IMG/VR virus record: IMGVR_UViG_3300037961_003462
Span: 1 to 59,452 of that record
Strand: one strand, 5' to 3'
Source of the DNA: a virus
DNA length: 59,452 nt
Each line of letters begins with the position of its first letter. Positions within the stretch are counted from its first letter, which is position 1. The translations under genes were made by a program, and so were the position numbers. The notes under the pieces are model-generated. The model ran no database searches. It was not told the origin of the DNA and saw nothing but the letters and a program-made list of their open reading frames with translations. This document shows, piece after piece, positions 1-8,284 of this stretch.

Positions 1-2028
1 TTGTTGGTCTTTCTGAAGTTTTTTATTCTTCTTGACCTTTAAAAGCTGATTAGCAATTTTAGTGCTTTTCACCTCTCTTATATCAATCGCATCGTCAAGT
101 CCAATGTCACCCTTTTGAATAGCTATTTGAATGTTCTGTTCTAGCTTGGCCTTATCTTCTTCATCTGGAGCGACATCAACGAAAATGCCAAAGTCATACA
201 TATAATAGTCTTCTATATCTTTTATTATTTCAGACTTATGTCTTCCAATCTGCATGGCTAACTCTTCAGCATGCTCCATGTATTCCATTGCGTCAGATAG
301 TCTAATAGATATTGCCTGAGCAAGTTCTTTTGTTACAAAATGAGATGCATCAAGAATGTGTCGTGTTGCAGTATTGGAATTTGCTGCGGCTAACTTCTGA
401 ACACCAACCAAAGCATTTGAATCAGGAGTAGATCCGTCCCTAGCCTCATTCAGCCCAGTCACATCTCTAATCATTCTTAAGTAATGATTGTAATTGTTTA
501 TTAGGGCAGACATTTTTTGACCTCCCGAATGACCATTGATTGGCTGAATAGGAACTCTAGCATTATTGAAGTCTCCATCTTGTGTAAATGAGCGACCAAC
601 AACAGAACCTGTTTGAAAGTAAAGTCTAAGTGCATCTTCAGGATTGTATGCCGCACCTGTGCCTAAGTCAACCTCGTTAAGGCCATCGGCGTCAATAAAC
701 ACCCCATCTGGAGTCATACGGTTCATAACCTGCTGCAACTTGAGATGTGTAATCTGAATAAGGTCAGCAAAAGGAATCATTCTTCTTACTAAAGACTCTA
801 CATTCCCCTTATAAACTCTAGGTGCAACAGCCACATAGTTTGGCATTGCGTGTTGGGATGAAGATTTAGGCCTAACCATATTCTCCATAAGATTCCACTT
901 AAGTATAATGTTTGTTCCCATCACCATAACGCCCTCGTACCAAACATCAATAGTTTTCTCTACAACCTCAAACTTGCCATCCTCAATCATATCCTTTGGA
1001 GGATTAAAATCAGATGGTTTTTCAATCATTCTGACAGAACCGTTCTCCCCTACTTTCTTTTTGTACTTAAACGTGTTTGTTGTTTTGTAGTTAAAGTAAA
1101 GAAGGGTTGCAGTGTCTTTTCTAAAAGTATCATCCCCATAGGTGCTAGGCTCATTGTTGTAATCATAAAAGCCATAACTATATTCTGATATCTCAGATAA
1201 GTCTTCATTAGTTAAGGATGGGTCTATTTTACGTAACTCATTTACTGGAACGGTTTTAACCTCTCCCCAATAGAAACAATCTTTAAAGTAAGGGTCTTCG
1301 GTATAACTGTGTATAACGTCGGCAGGGTCAACATACTTTACTTCGACACCAGATCCTTCATTAAACTCATGCTTCGCAACACCCATTCCCAAGACAGCAA
1401 TGTCGTAGTTTATTCTTTTCTTTAAATCCTCGTAGAAATTATCTTCTAGTATAGTAGATATAGCAGTTTCGGCAGCAACCTCAATAGATGGCTTATACTT
1501 TAACTGCATAATTAAATCTAACTCCTCATCATTTTCTGGAAGTTCATCCTTGCTAAATGAATATGGATTAATGTTAAACTTTTCAGCCATATTGTCTAAT
1601 ATGGGTCTAGCTAACATCTCTGACTTCAGTCTGTCTTGATATGTGTTTCTTTTATATATAGATGTTGGATCCTGTGCCTTTACCTTTACATCAAAAATCC
1701 TATCTGTCATTCCATTGACAACAATGTCAACAAACTTAGGTATAATAGGAACAGGTGTCCAGTCTAGATTTAAATAGCTAAGGTCGCCATCAACGGCAAT
1801 CTCTTTTTTGTACTTAGATATCGACTGCTCTCCACGAGCGTACAATCTCATTTTGTGAAACTTTCGATACCTATCATAGTATCTACCCCGATTGCCATCT
1901 TTTCTAAACCATTCATATTGGATTGATTGCCCAATCCTTAAACCGAACTCAGGAGTTGCTTTCTTTTCGTCTGAAACAAACTGGTCGGGGAAATAGGTCG
2001 ATGGTATATCTACATTAACTTTCTGCAT
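1..2028 (-). CDS. Portal protein, N-terminal 676 codons (gene continues at 59452-58919)
   Basis: This is the portal, which forms the dodecameric ring at one capsid vertex through which DNA is packaged and ejected. The ATG at 2026-2028 directly follows the terminase stop. Across the joint the full protein is 820 residues (2463 bases after removing the 98-base duplication). The call rests on position (terminase-portal-scaffold-capsid), on size, and on resemblance of the region ending LDDAIDIREVK to crAss-like and related Bacteroidota phage portals, which I know from the family. The C-terminal part is a long Gln/Lys/Met-rich coiled coil. No signal or membrane segment is seen. Confidence 0.85.
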   Translation of the reverse strand, partial: MQKVNVDIPSTYFPDQFVSDEKKATPEFGLRIGQSIQYEWFRKDGNRGRYYDRYRKFHKMRLYARGEQSISKYKKEIAVDGDLSYLNLDWTPVPIIPKFVDIVVNGMTDRIFDVKVKAQDPTSIYKRNTYQDRLKSEMLARPILDNMAEKFNINPYSFSKDELPENDEELDLIMQLKYKPSIEVAAETAISTILEDNFYEDLKKRINYDIAVLGMGVAKHEFNEGSGVEVKYVDPADVIHSYTEDPYFKDCFYWGEVKTVPVNELRKIDPSLTNEDLSEISEYSYGFYDYNNEPSTYGDDTFRKDTATLLYFNYKTTNTFKYKKKVGENGSVRMIEKPSDFNPPKDMIEDGKFEVVEKTIDVWYEGVMVMGTNIILKWNLMENMVRPKSSSQHAMPNYVAVAPRVYKGNVESLVRRMIPFADLIQITHLKLQQVMNRMTPDGVFIDADGLNEVDLGTGAAYNPEDALRLYFQTGSVVGRSFTQDGDFNNARVPIQPINGHSGGQKMSALINNYNHYLRMIRDVTGLNEARDGSTPDSNALVGVQKLAAANSNTATRHILDASHFVTKELAQAISIRLSDAMEYMEHAEELAMQIGRHKSEIIKDIEDYYMYDFGIFVDVAPDEEDKAKLEQNIQIAIQKGDIGLDDAIDIREVKSTKIANQLLKVKKNKKLQKDQQ
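2..99. repeat. Terminal direct repeat, left copy (circular joint)
   Basis: These 98 bases are identical to 59355-59452. The portal reading frame continues without interruption across the joint, which means the contig is a linearised circle or a circularly permuted genome. The base just outside the repeat differs (T at 1, C at 59354); both give a Gln codon in the portal gene, so this may be a strain variant or an assembly edge error. Confidence 0.95.
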
Positions 2029-4347
2029 CTATCTTAATAATTGGCTATTACTACCCTTGTTATTATACCTTGCAAAGTTAATCTTTATTTTTGATTGTTT
2101 AACTTCAGGCTTATATAGGTGTTTTTGGTTGGCCATAATCGCTAGCCCCGAACTAATTGACGCATCATACTTTGTCCTGTTGTTTACATCAAACTTTGCC
2201 CAATCTTCTAGAGTTTTCACAAAAGGCATTGAACCTATGTCTCCCATCTCTCTAAACTCTCCTGTCATGTCAAGCCCAACATATTTTTCAATATACGACT
2301 CTATAGCGGATGCGTGAGCCTGTTTTACGTCCTCAGATGAGTTGGGTATGCCCCCTATCTCTCTTTCGGTCTTAGAGAGTTTGTTAGAGGCCTTGTCGGG
2401 CCTGTTCATGGAAAACGCCCTATACCCTCTATTCTTAAAATGATAAAGGAGCCTAGCCTTATTGTTCTCCGCAAGTATTGGCATACCATAAAACACACAG
2501 GCCATAAGCACATCTTCAAAGAACATCTCTGCTGTTTGTGGCCTAGCAATGTACTCTAAGAAAAACTCATTAGAAGGGCCCTCGTCCATGTGAAACTTGG
2601 TAAGCCCATGAAGCGCACCATTAGACGCTCCCCCTCCTACAGTTCCTGATATATCATAAGGGTCGCATCCGAAAGACCCCATGTGCTCGTTGCCAGGGTA
2701 TCTTCTGCCTCCCCTCATAATTACATTATTCTGCAAATGAGCTGGAGGAATCCAAGACAGTAAGAACCTACCGTTATTATCAGGACTCCAAACCACTTTG
2801 CTATCAGGACCATCCTTCCAATAGAACTTACCCCTTGTGACAAAATGCTCCTTTATTACAGAATCATTGTAGTCTATTTGCTGATATATCTTTGTGAGAT
2901 TAAATATAGATGACTTGCTCTCATCTCTGAAAGCATGCGACTCTGTTCTTGGGAACTGACGGTAAAACTCATTTAATGCATTCCCATCAGACTTCAGAGA
3001 CTTCACTTCGTTATCCCAATATGTAATAGCACCCGTAGATATCATCTCGCCATCCACTCCCTCTAGTTCAACGATAGGATCATCAAACACGGGCCACCCA
3101 AACTTGTTTATATACCCCTCGAAGTTCCACTCCATTGGAATAAACAATGAATACAGCCCACTCTTTGTCTGCCCGTTCGGGTTTCTTGTGGAGGGGTCCG
3201 AGTCCATATATAGTTTCTTGAAGTTGTCACCACCCTTGTTCAGTGCGTTACACGTAGACCCCATCATACACTTGCCAACGACACGACTACCTAGCCTCAA
3301 GCAGGTCTTAGTTACACGCCAATTGTTTAGAATGTTCTCAGGCTTATCCCACTTACCACTCTCGTCGTGTATTAGTAGTTTTAGTTTCTCACCATCGTAA
3401 CTATTGTCGGCTGTGTTCTTCCAGTCAATAGTAGTGTCAAGGCCATCCATATCATCGTCCATAACCTCGTGCATGTTCTTCTTTGTAATCTTAGAAGCCG
3501 GAACACGGAACGCCAACTCAGTCTTCGGCTTATCCATACCATCCTGAATAGGCTTAAAGAAAAATGGATAGTTGTTGGCTATCGGTACAATCTTGTCTAC
3601 AAATAGCTTCTTAGCATCACCTCCTGTCTTTGACAACACGCCAAGCCTAGAGTCCTTAGCTAACGTTCCCACATTTACAGACTCTGAAGCACCCATAAAC
3701 GAAAATCCTGAACGCCTAATCTTTAGGTAGCACATACCAAAGCACCTCTTATCCGCCTTGCAGGCCTCCCAGTATATGAAGAATATTCTATTGGCCTCTC
3801 TAAAGTCAGGATACCCAACGTCAATCTTAGTCCACTGCAAGTACATGTAATGAGACCCTGTAAGGTAGGTTGGCTCACCATGGTTCATATACCAAAAACC
3901 ATTCTCTCGGTTATCAAATTCCTGCTCGATATAGTCAACCCACATTGACTTGAAGTCAGACAACATTTCGTTCCATTGAAAGATTGACTTTATCCTATTT
4001 AGTTGTCTAGGATATTCCTTGCGCTCCCAATACTGCTCGTCTTTCTTTTTACTCCTAGAGTAAACATTCTTGGGTTGTTCGGGTAGACCTATAATAAGTC
4101 CATTAATATTGTACACCTCCCCTAGCGTACCATCTTTTGAGATGATTATAATATCGTACTTTTCGTCGTAGCCATACTTCCAGCTCTTCCCCTTGTTCTT
4201 TTGTCTTATGACTTGCTTGGGGATGCCTGAGTCTACAACTCGATATAAACTATTTTGACCTTCGTTCAGCAAATCCTCTAGTTGAACTTTTAACTTCGTT
4301 AAGTGCCTCTTTCTCCGCCTCGATTCTTGATAGTATCTCAAACGCAT
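2029..4347 (-). CDS. terL: Terminase large subunit
   Basis: This 772-residue protein is the ATP-driven packaging motor and headful nuclease. The ATPase half has a degenerate Walker A-like region around RRSGFSFMGASE, without a classic GKS/T, as in crAss-like terminases. It has a clear Walker B (LKLLIHDES) and a coupling-type motif (MGSTCNALNKGG). The C-terminal RNase H-like nuclease shows acidic positions at SFGCDPYD and ILAENN. The gene lies between the small-subunit candidate, which it overlaps by about 100 bases, and the portal, whose ATG follows the TAG stop directly. It is longer than typical TerL (450-600 residues) but within the range for large podoviruses of Bacteroidota. Confidence 0.9.
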   Translation of the reverse strand: MRLRYYQESRRRKRHLTKLKVQLEDLLNEGQNSLYRVVDSGIPKQVIRQKNKGKSWKYGYDEKYDIIIISKDGTLGEVYNINGLIIGLPEQPKNVYSRSKKKDEQYWERKEYPRQLNRIKSIFQWNEMLSDFKSMWVDYIEQEFDNRENGFWYMNHGEPTYLTGSHYMYLQWTKIDVGYPDFREANRIFFIYWEACKADKRCFGMCYLKIRRSGFSFMGASESVNVGTLAKDSRLGVLSKTGGDAKKLFVDKIVPIANNYPFFFKPIQDGMDKPKTELAFRVPASKITKKNMHEVMDDDMDGLDTTIDWKNTADNSYDGEKLKLLIHDESGKWDKPENILNNWRVTKTCLRLGSRVVGKCMMGSTCNALNKGGDNFKKLYMDSDPSTRNPNGQTKSGLYSLFIPMEWNFEGYINKFGWPVFDDPIVELEGVDGEMISTGAITYWDNEVKSLKSDGNALNEFYRQFPRTESHAFRDESKSSIFNLTKIYQQIDYNDSVIKEHFVTRGKFYWKDGPDSKVVWSPDNNGRFLLSWIPPAHLQNNVIMRGGRRYPGNEHMGSFGCDPYDISGTVGGGASNGALHGLTKFHMDEGPSNEFFLEYIARPQTAEMFFEDVLMACVFYGMPILAENNKARLLYHFKNRGYRAFSMNRPDKASNKLSKTEREIGGIPNSSEDVKQAHASAIESYIEKYVGLDMTGEFREMGDIGSMPFVKTLEDWAKFDVNNRTKYDASISSGLAIMANQKHLYKPEVKQSKIKINFARYNNKGSNSQLLR

Positions 4348-4561
4348 CGAATATGGCTAGTTTCTTTGTTGCAGCAGCATTCTTAAGCCTATCAGCAGCA
4401 AGTTCATCATCAGGATCTGGCTTGATGATATTTTCCTCAGCCACCTTGATGAGTTGTTGCACGGCCTTATAACCTGCATCAATAATTTTTTTCTTTATCT
4501 CTGAAGTGTTCGCTGTACTTTTTGTCCCAGCTCCAGTCTCCTGTTTTTTTGAATTGCTCAT
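4250..4561 (-). CDS. Putative terminase small subunit
   Basis: The protein is 103 residues from MSNSKKQ at 4561; an in-frame ATG at 4576 adds five residues. It is mostly helical, with a low-complexity Ser/Thr/Gly/Lys N-terminus followed by charged helices. Small terminase subunits recognise phage DNA and recruit TerL. The assignment comes from its place directly upstream of terL, its size and its helical character; no helix-turn-helix is obvious by eye. The 3' part overlaps the start of terL by 98 bases in another frame. The 4576 start overlaps the TGA of an 18-codon ORF (4576-4632) as TGATG, which could couple translation and would favour the longer form. Confidence 0.5.
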   Translation of the reverse strand: MSNSKKQETGAGTKSTANTSEIKKKIIDAGYKAVQQLIKVAEENIIKPDPDDELAADRLKNAAATKKLAIFDAFEILSRIEAEKEALNEVKSSTRGFAERRSK

Positions 4562-4645
4562 AAATCCATATTGCATCAGGGCATCTCTGCCATCTGTACT
4601 TTCCTTTTATTCTTTTCAATTTGCATCCGCATTGAAGCCACCTTT

Positions 4646-5215
4646 CTACTTTTTCCACTGAATCGTAATGTTCTCGGTAAACATCCTGTACAGGTCCTCC
4701 CCATCTATCTTAAACTCATATTCGCTATCAGGCTCAAAAGATATCCTGTCCCCAACGCTAAGACCTAAATCTACAAGCTCCTTATTAATATACTTAATCT
4801 TACCAATAAGTGGCTGATGTGAGAGCGGATTAAATAGCCAAGATTGCTCAGGCCCTACCGGCTCTATGAAGCAGTATTTGCCTGGACACTTCCAATCAAC
4901 GCCATCATTGTATAAGAAAAACTGATCGTGGTCAACCAAGAATAGGTCGTCCTTGAAGAAACTCTTACCACTCCTGTGGTTACCCTTCATGTCGTAGTAT
5001 GTTCTGAAAACATTATGGTGCACCAAGATAGTATCACCGACCTTTACGTCGCCATCATAATTTATTGGAACGGAGAGAACCTCTGCCTCTCTATTTGTAA
5101 CCGTATGGTCTTCAGGAGATATACTTAAAATAAAATCAACGTCACCTATCTTCTTTGTGTTGTTGTATCTCCGTCCGCCTTTAGGTTTAACTAAAAACGA
5201 ATGAATTGATTGCAT
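4646..5215 (-). CDS. Tandem GroES-like (co-chaperonin fold) protein
   Basis: A 189-residue protein that reads as two GroES-like units. The C-terminal unit (about residues 112-184) has LSVGDRISFEPDSEYEFKID followed by GEDLYRMF, which lines up with the GroES segment VGDRVLF...EVKLDGEEYLIL. The N-terminal unit (about 3-101) has EVLSVP, VKVGDTILVHHN and a closing DDLFLVDHDQFF strand. Known phage co-chaperonins (T4 gp31 type) assist capsid-protein folding with GroEL. I infer a co-chaperonin or an assembly factor built from the same fold. It is encoded just upstream of the terminase genes, about 7 kb from the phage's own groES/groEL. A plain structural protein with a chance GroES-like fold is the alternative. 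Confidence 0.6.
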   Translation of the reverse strand: MQSIHSFLVKPKGGRRYNNTKKIGDVDFILSISPEDHTVTNREAEVLSVPINYDGDVKVGDTILVHHNVFRTYYDMKGNHRSGKSFFKDDLFLVDHDQFFLYNDGVDWKCPGKYCFIEPVGPEQSWLFNPLSHQPLIGKIKYINKELVDLGLSVGDRISFEPDSEYEFKIDGEDLYRMFTENITIQWKK

Positions 5216-5434
5216 TTAAAAATTTATATTATATTCTACCGACACCGGCATTGTTGGCCCAAAAGACTTCCAAAGCAAAACCTCGTCACCCTTTTGAATC
5301 CATATCTTATACTCAGCACCCTCCAAGTCTATAAGATGTATTTTATATCCACCACCTAGCACATCCTGTCCAAGGATATAGTGCATCGCACTACTCTTGT
5401 AGTCCGCCCCTATTGAAATTTTTCTGATTTGCAT
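5216..5434 (-). CDS. Small conserved phage protein of unknown function
   Basis: 72 residues from ATG at 5434, which overlaps the preceding stop by one base (TAATG). A longer in-frame version starting at 5482 lies inside the upstream gene and is less likely. The protein starts MQIRKISIGADYKSSAMHY and is rich in beta-strand pattern (YKIHLIDL, YKIWIQKGDEVLLWK). I recognise it only as a type of small protein seen near terminase genes in Bacteroidota phages. It ends immediately before the tandem GroES-like gene. Confidence 0.65.
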   Translation of the reverse strand: MQIRKISIGADYKSSAMHYILGQDVLGGGYKIHLIDLEGAEYKIWIQKGDEVLLWKSFGPTMPVSVEYNINF

Positions 5435-5721
5435 TAGAAAGTGCTTATGGCTACTCTCTTCCAAGTGTCTGTAGCGACACAAACATAAAAGTGAGTAGAA
5501 TCAAATGCTATTTGTCCAGCTGTTCCTGTGTCCGAAGCACTTGATGGTACGGAAGAGCTGATAATTAAATTGGATCCAACATTAGCGGCTACGTGACTAG
5601 TTATATTAGCCATCGTAAATGTTTTGGTAGCGTTTGAAGACCCTGCATCAGTTCCTATTACATAGTCAGCGGCAGCTGGCGTTACCGATGCGTACTTTGA
5701 AGTATCAGATATTTTCCCCAT
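5434..5721 (-). CDS. Small virion/tail-fibre-type protein
   Basis: 95 residues, Ala/Thr/Ser rich. It ends with GTAGQIAFDSTHFYVCVATD and WKRV, a beta segment commonly seen at the ends of tail fibre and decoration proteins of marine phages. It has no membrane segment. It sits in the chain of overlapping genes between the holin and the terminase genes and overlaps the holin stop by 17 bases. Probably a minor structural protein; the precise role is unknown. Confidence 0.6.
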   Translation of the reverse strand: MGKISDTSKYASVTPAAADYVIGTDAGSSNATKTFTMANITSHVAANVGSNLIISSSVPSSASDTGTAGQIAFDSTHFYVCVATDTWKRVAISTF

Positions 5722-5959
5722 TTTTTACTTTTTCGTATGTTCTCATTCCGCTTAGACCAAGCATTGTTACAAGGACAGTTATTAAGTGATCCATCTGCAC
5801 AGGCTCTCCCAAGCGTTCTGTGAAGATAACAATAATATCTCTAGCGATAAAGTTGTATAAAAGTGCCAACCCACACACCCAACCTATAGTCGGTCTCCAG
5901 CCAGCACGAAACATCTCCCAACCTTTACTCTCCAGAATTGAGCTCGTAAAGTCTTTCAT
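5705..5959 (-). CDS. Holin-like membrane protein
   Basis: 84 residues. A short N-terminal amphipathic stretch is followed by the segment WRPTIGWVCGLALLYNFI, a pattern typical of three-TM phage holins, with hydrophobic segments at about residues 23-42 and 57-75. Holins form the inner-membrane lesion that times lysis. It is adjacent to a single-TM coiled-coil protein (5925-6185) with a 35-base overlap, which supports a lysis cassette. The cell-wall enzymes are encoded elsewhere (14.75 and 45.7 kb). Confidence 0.75.
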   Translation of the reverse strand: MKDFTSSILESKGWEMFRAGWRPTIGWVCGLALLYNFIARDIIVIFTERLGEPVQMDHLITVLVTMLGLSGMRTYEKVKNGENI

Positions 5960-6185
5960 CTAGTTTGTCGATTTTAGTATTCATTACGTCAAGCTGTCTT
6001 TGGATCCCGTCGAGAGAAACTTTAATCTCTTCAGCGGATATCTCCTGCGGAGGAAGCATCTTTGCCTCATCTATTTCAGCTTTTAATTCAAAGTATGCCA
6101 CGAATACTGAGAATATAATTCCCATTATCCATACAAAGGTTGACATTGGCATGCCGACAACGGTATCTTTCGTTATCAGTTTCAT
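5925..6185 (-). CDS. Single-TM coiled-coil membrane protein (lysis-associated?)
   Basis: 86 residues. One membrane segment near the N-terminus (STFVWIMGIIFSVFVAYF) is followed by an acidic coiled coil (about residues 35-84, with IQRQLDVMNTKIDKLDERLY). The architecture resembles XhlA/inner-membrane spanin-like partners of holins. It overlaps the holin gene by 35 bases. The lysis role is inferred from neighbours and topology only. Confidence 0.6.
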   Translation of the reverse strand: MKLITKDTVVGMPMSTFVWIMGIIFSVFVAYFELKAEIDEAKMLPPQEISAEEIKVSLDGIQRQLDVMNTKIDKLDERLYELNSGE

Positions 6186-6206
6186 GCCCTTAAAATTACT
6201 ATTTTT

Positions 6207-6935
6207 TTACCATTGCAAAAACTTAGGCGAATAGTGGATACCCACACCTATGTAATGCCTTGTTTGGCCCGTTGTTGTGATGCCTATACCCGTCTGAAAA
6301 CCAACGCCAAATGATTTTCGTACCTTAACGAGTTGCTTCGGGTCTACTAGTATAGCGTTGGCATTGTTGAACCTAACTCCTGGGTAGTCAGTTCTCATTC
6401 TAAAGAACACCTCACCCGTTTTATTGTTCCGTTCTATTGTGTTCTCAACCCATATGTCCTGCTCTAGGTTTATTATAGCATCCGCCACTACCACGCCATC
6501 GGTAGGTATGGTCACCTCGATGGATCTGTTGCTCTTGCCGAACGTGTCTGTTCGCTCCACGTATATCTGCTTGTAGAACGTGTCGGTGTTTACTATAGTA
6601 ATCGTGTCGTATATGAACGCAGGCACTTCAATAGTCTCTCGTATCTCTGTTGTCTGATTGGTTATGGTTACAGGTGGCTGAGACCTATCAACTGCTATGC
6701 TGTCCGCTAGTTCGTCCAGCTTTAGGTTTAGTGCCCTGATGTCAGCAGCGTATAGCCCATCGCTATCCATGTAGTTTCGGATAGTGTCTAGTAATGCAAC
6801 GTTATTATTATTGATTCGCTGTATCTCCTGCTGGTATTCCTTCTCCTGCTCACACTTGTTTAGTAGCATGAACGCAAGGAATATGCAGAACATATATGGT
6901 ATGGCTTCGTTTAAATTAAATTTATGTCGCCTCAT
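6207..6935 (-). CDS. Membrane-anchored protein with beta-rich C-terminus
   Basis: 242 residues from the ATG at 6935, chosen because it forms an ATGA overlap with the preceding stop; an in-frame start at 6986 would run well into the upstream gene. A basic N-terminus precedes one TM segment (EAIPYMFCIFLAFMLLN, about 10-26) and a coiled-coil stretch (EQEKEYQQEIQRINNNN). The C-terminus is Gly-rich beta (SFGVGFQTGIGITTTGQTRH). It could span the envelope, like a unimolecular spanin-type lysis protein, but no lipobox is seen. Position between the tail genes and the holin supports, but does not prove, a lysis role. Confidence 0.6.
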   Translation of the reverse strand: MRRHKFNLNEAIPYMFCIFLAFMLLNKCEQEKEYQQEIQRINNNNVALLDTIRNYMDSDGLYAADIRALNLKLDELADSIAVDRSQPPVTITNQTTEIRETIEVPAFIYDTITIVNTDTFYKQIYVERTDTFGKSNRSIEVTIPTDGVVVADAIINLEQDIWVENTIERNNKTGEVFFRMRTDYPGVRFNNANAILVDPKQLVKVRKSFGVGFQTGIGITTTGQTRHYIGVGIHYSPKFLQW

Positions 6936-7177
6936 ATACCGCTTGACAGATAACCTTGCTCTTCTGCTTCTGCTTGTGTTATCCATTCCACACCAATTAA
7001 TACTGAACGCGTAGGAATAGATCCATCAACAGCTAACACCCAATCTGTGCCGTTGGTATACCACGGATAGCTGTAAGTCGTACCACGTTGGTCAGGTGGT
7101 TGCCACGCATAAAGGTCGTAAATGTCAGCCGATGCCATTCTTGCCTCGTCCTCTGTTATGTACTTGTAGTATTTCAT
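6932..7177 (-). CDS. Small tail-module protein, unknown function
   Basis: 81 residues, starting MKYYKYITEDEARMASADIY, rich in Tyr/Trp (ADIYDLYAWQPPDQ, YSYPWYTNGTDWVLAV). It lies directly downstream of the tail fibre gene 7179-8018, two bases away, and overlaps the next gene by ATGA. Proteins in this position often assist fibre assembly, but I see no diagnostic motif. Confidence 0.6.
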   Translation of the reverse strand: MKYYKYITEDEARMASADIYDLYAWQPPDQRGTTYSYPWYTNGTDWVLAVDGSIPTRSVLIGVEWITQAEAEEQGYLSSGI

Positions 7178-7178
7178 C

Positions 7179-8018
7179 TTAGTATATTGTATAATGTCCG
7201 TTGATTGCTGTTTCTATATCTGACTGTATGCTTGACTTGTCTCCTTGATATACGATAAATTCTTGCATATCCCACATATCTGGACTGCTAAAACTATATC
7301 CAAGCCTAAAATCAAAAGCACCGCTTCCTATTGATAAGTTACCGTCAACCGTTATTAAAGTCTGCGAAGTATTATCATCGTGTAGCACGTTGCGGTTAGA
7401 TGGAGAATACGATGCACCATTCCTACGATAAGTGTCAGACGAATAATTACTACTTTTTATTGCTGTTGAAGTACTCCCATCTTGTGCGCCAAGTTGCCAT
7501 CTGTTAGGCTGATTTTCAGCGTATAAAACACAAAAATCATTAGTATTGCAAACAGAGAAAAAGAAGTATTGACCTGTTGCAGGTATATATGTTGACTTTG
7601 GATCAATCAAATCAAGGTGTGTCGCATAACTTGCATTGTTGCCTTCGATTACAGGCTTGCCGTTGCTTTTTAATACTGCACCACTTGATACGATTTTAGG
7701 TTGTTCTGCTGTTGTAGAGTTTTCTATGTTGCCTCCATTACCACTTTGGTCGTACCACTTAACAACAAATCCATCGCCACTTCCGCAATGCGTAAGCAAT
7801 GCAGACTCGTCAAGGTTGCCACTACTATCGAACCCAATATCTAACTCAACACTTGAGCCATTGCGTACACGCATACAATTACCCGTGTAATCTGCTCTTA
7901 GTTTGCGTACCGAGTAGGCAAGTATATTATCCGTGCCATAATCATCTAGTAGAAACGAAGAAGATGCCACCCGAATAACATCCCTTCCTATTGATATGGC
8001 GTTAGATATAGATATCAT
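7179..8018 (-). CDS. Tail fibre / receptor-binding protein with concanavalin-like domain
   Basis: 279 residues. The N-terminus begins MISISNAISIGR, nearly identical to the start of the second fibre (8284-9627), suggesting a shared virion-anchoring peptide. From about residue 33 it carries a domain with AYSVRKLRADYTGNCMRVRN and VVKWYDQSGNGGN, the pattern of the arabinofuranosidase-B-type jelly-roll found in many marine phage tail proteins. This is consistent with binding or trimming host surface glycans. No catalytic assignment can be made by eye. Confidence 0.7.
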   Translation of the reverse strand: MISISNAISIGRDVIRVASSSFLLDDYGTDNILAYSVRKLRADYTGNCMRVRNGSSVELDIGFDSSGNLDESALLTHCGSGDGFVVKWYDQSGNGGNIENSTTAEQPKIVSSGAVLKSNGKPVIEGNNASYATHLDLIDPKSTYIPATGQYFFFSVCNTNDFCVLYAENQPNRWQLGAQDGSTSTAIKSSNYSSDTYRRNGASYSPSNRNVLHDDNTSQTLITVDGNLSIGSGAFDFRLGYSFSSPDMWDMQEFIVYQGDKSSIQSDIETAINGHYTIY

Positions 8019-8020
8019 AA

Positions 8021-8284
8021 TTACACTTCTTCATCCACCCATCCTGAGTAAACTACAAATTGACCATCTACAGTGTAAGTGTATTTGCTGATAATAAACT
8101 CATCATCAGGTAGCTGAGTACCCTCAGGGACATCAACTATTTCTAACGTATCTGTGGAGTTGGCTCTCTGCACTTTATGCGGAGCAGCGTCGTTCCAAGC
8201 ATAGTACACGCCATCGTCCTCAAGTATAATATTGTCTGCTATCAAGCAAATTTGTCTTTCTATTTCTGTTACTAAAAATTTCAT
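8021..8284 (-). CDS. Small protein between the tail fibres
   Basis: 87 residues, acidic, beta-rich (YYAWNDAAPHKV, EFIISKYTYTVDGQFVVYSG). It lies between the two fibre genes, two bases from one and overlapping the other by one base (TAATG). It may be a fibre chaperone or connector by position; no recognised domain. Confidence 0.6.
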   Translation of the reverse strand: MKFLVTEIERQICLIADNIILEDDGVYYAWNDAAPHKVQRANSTDTLEIVDVPEGTQLPDDEFIISKYTYTVDGQFVVYSGWVDEEV

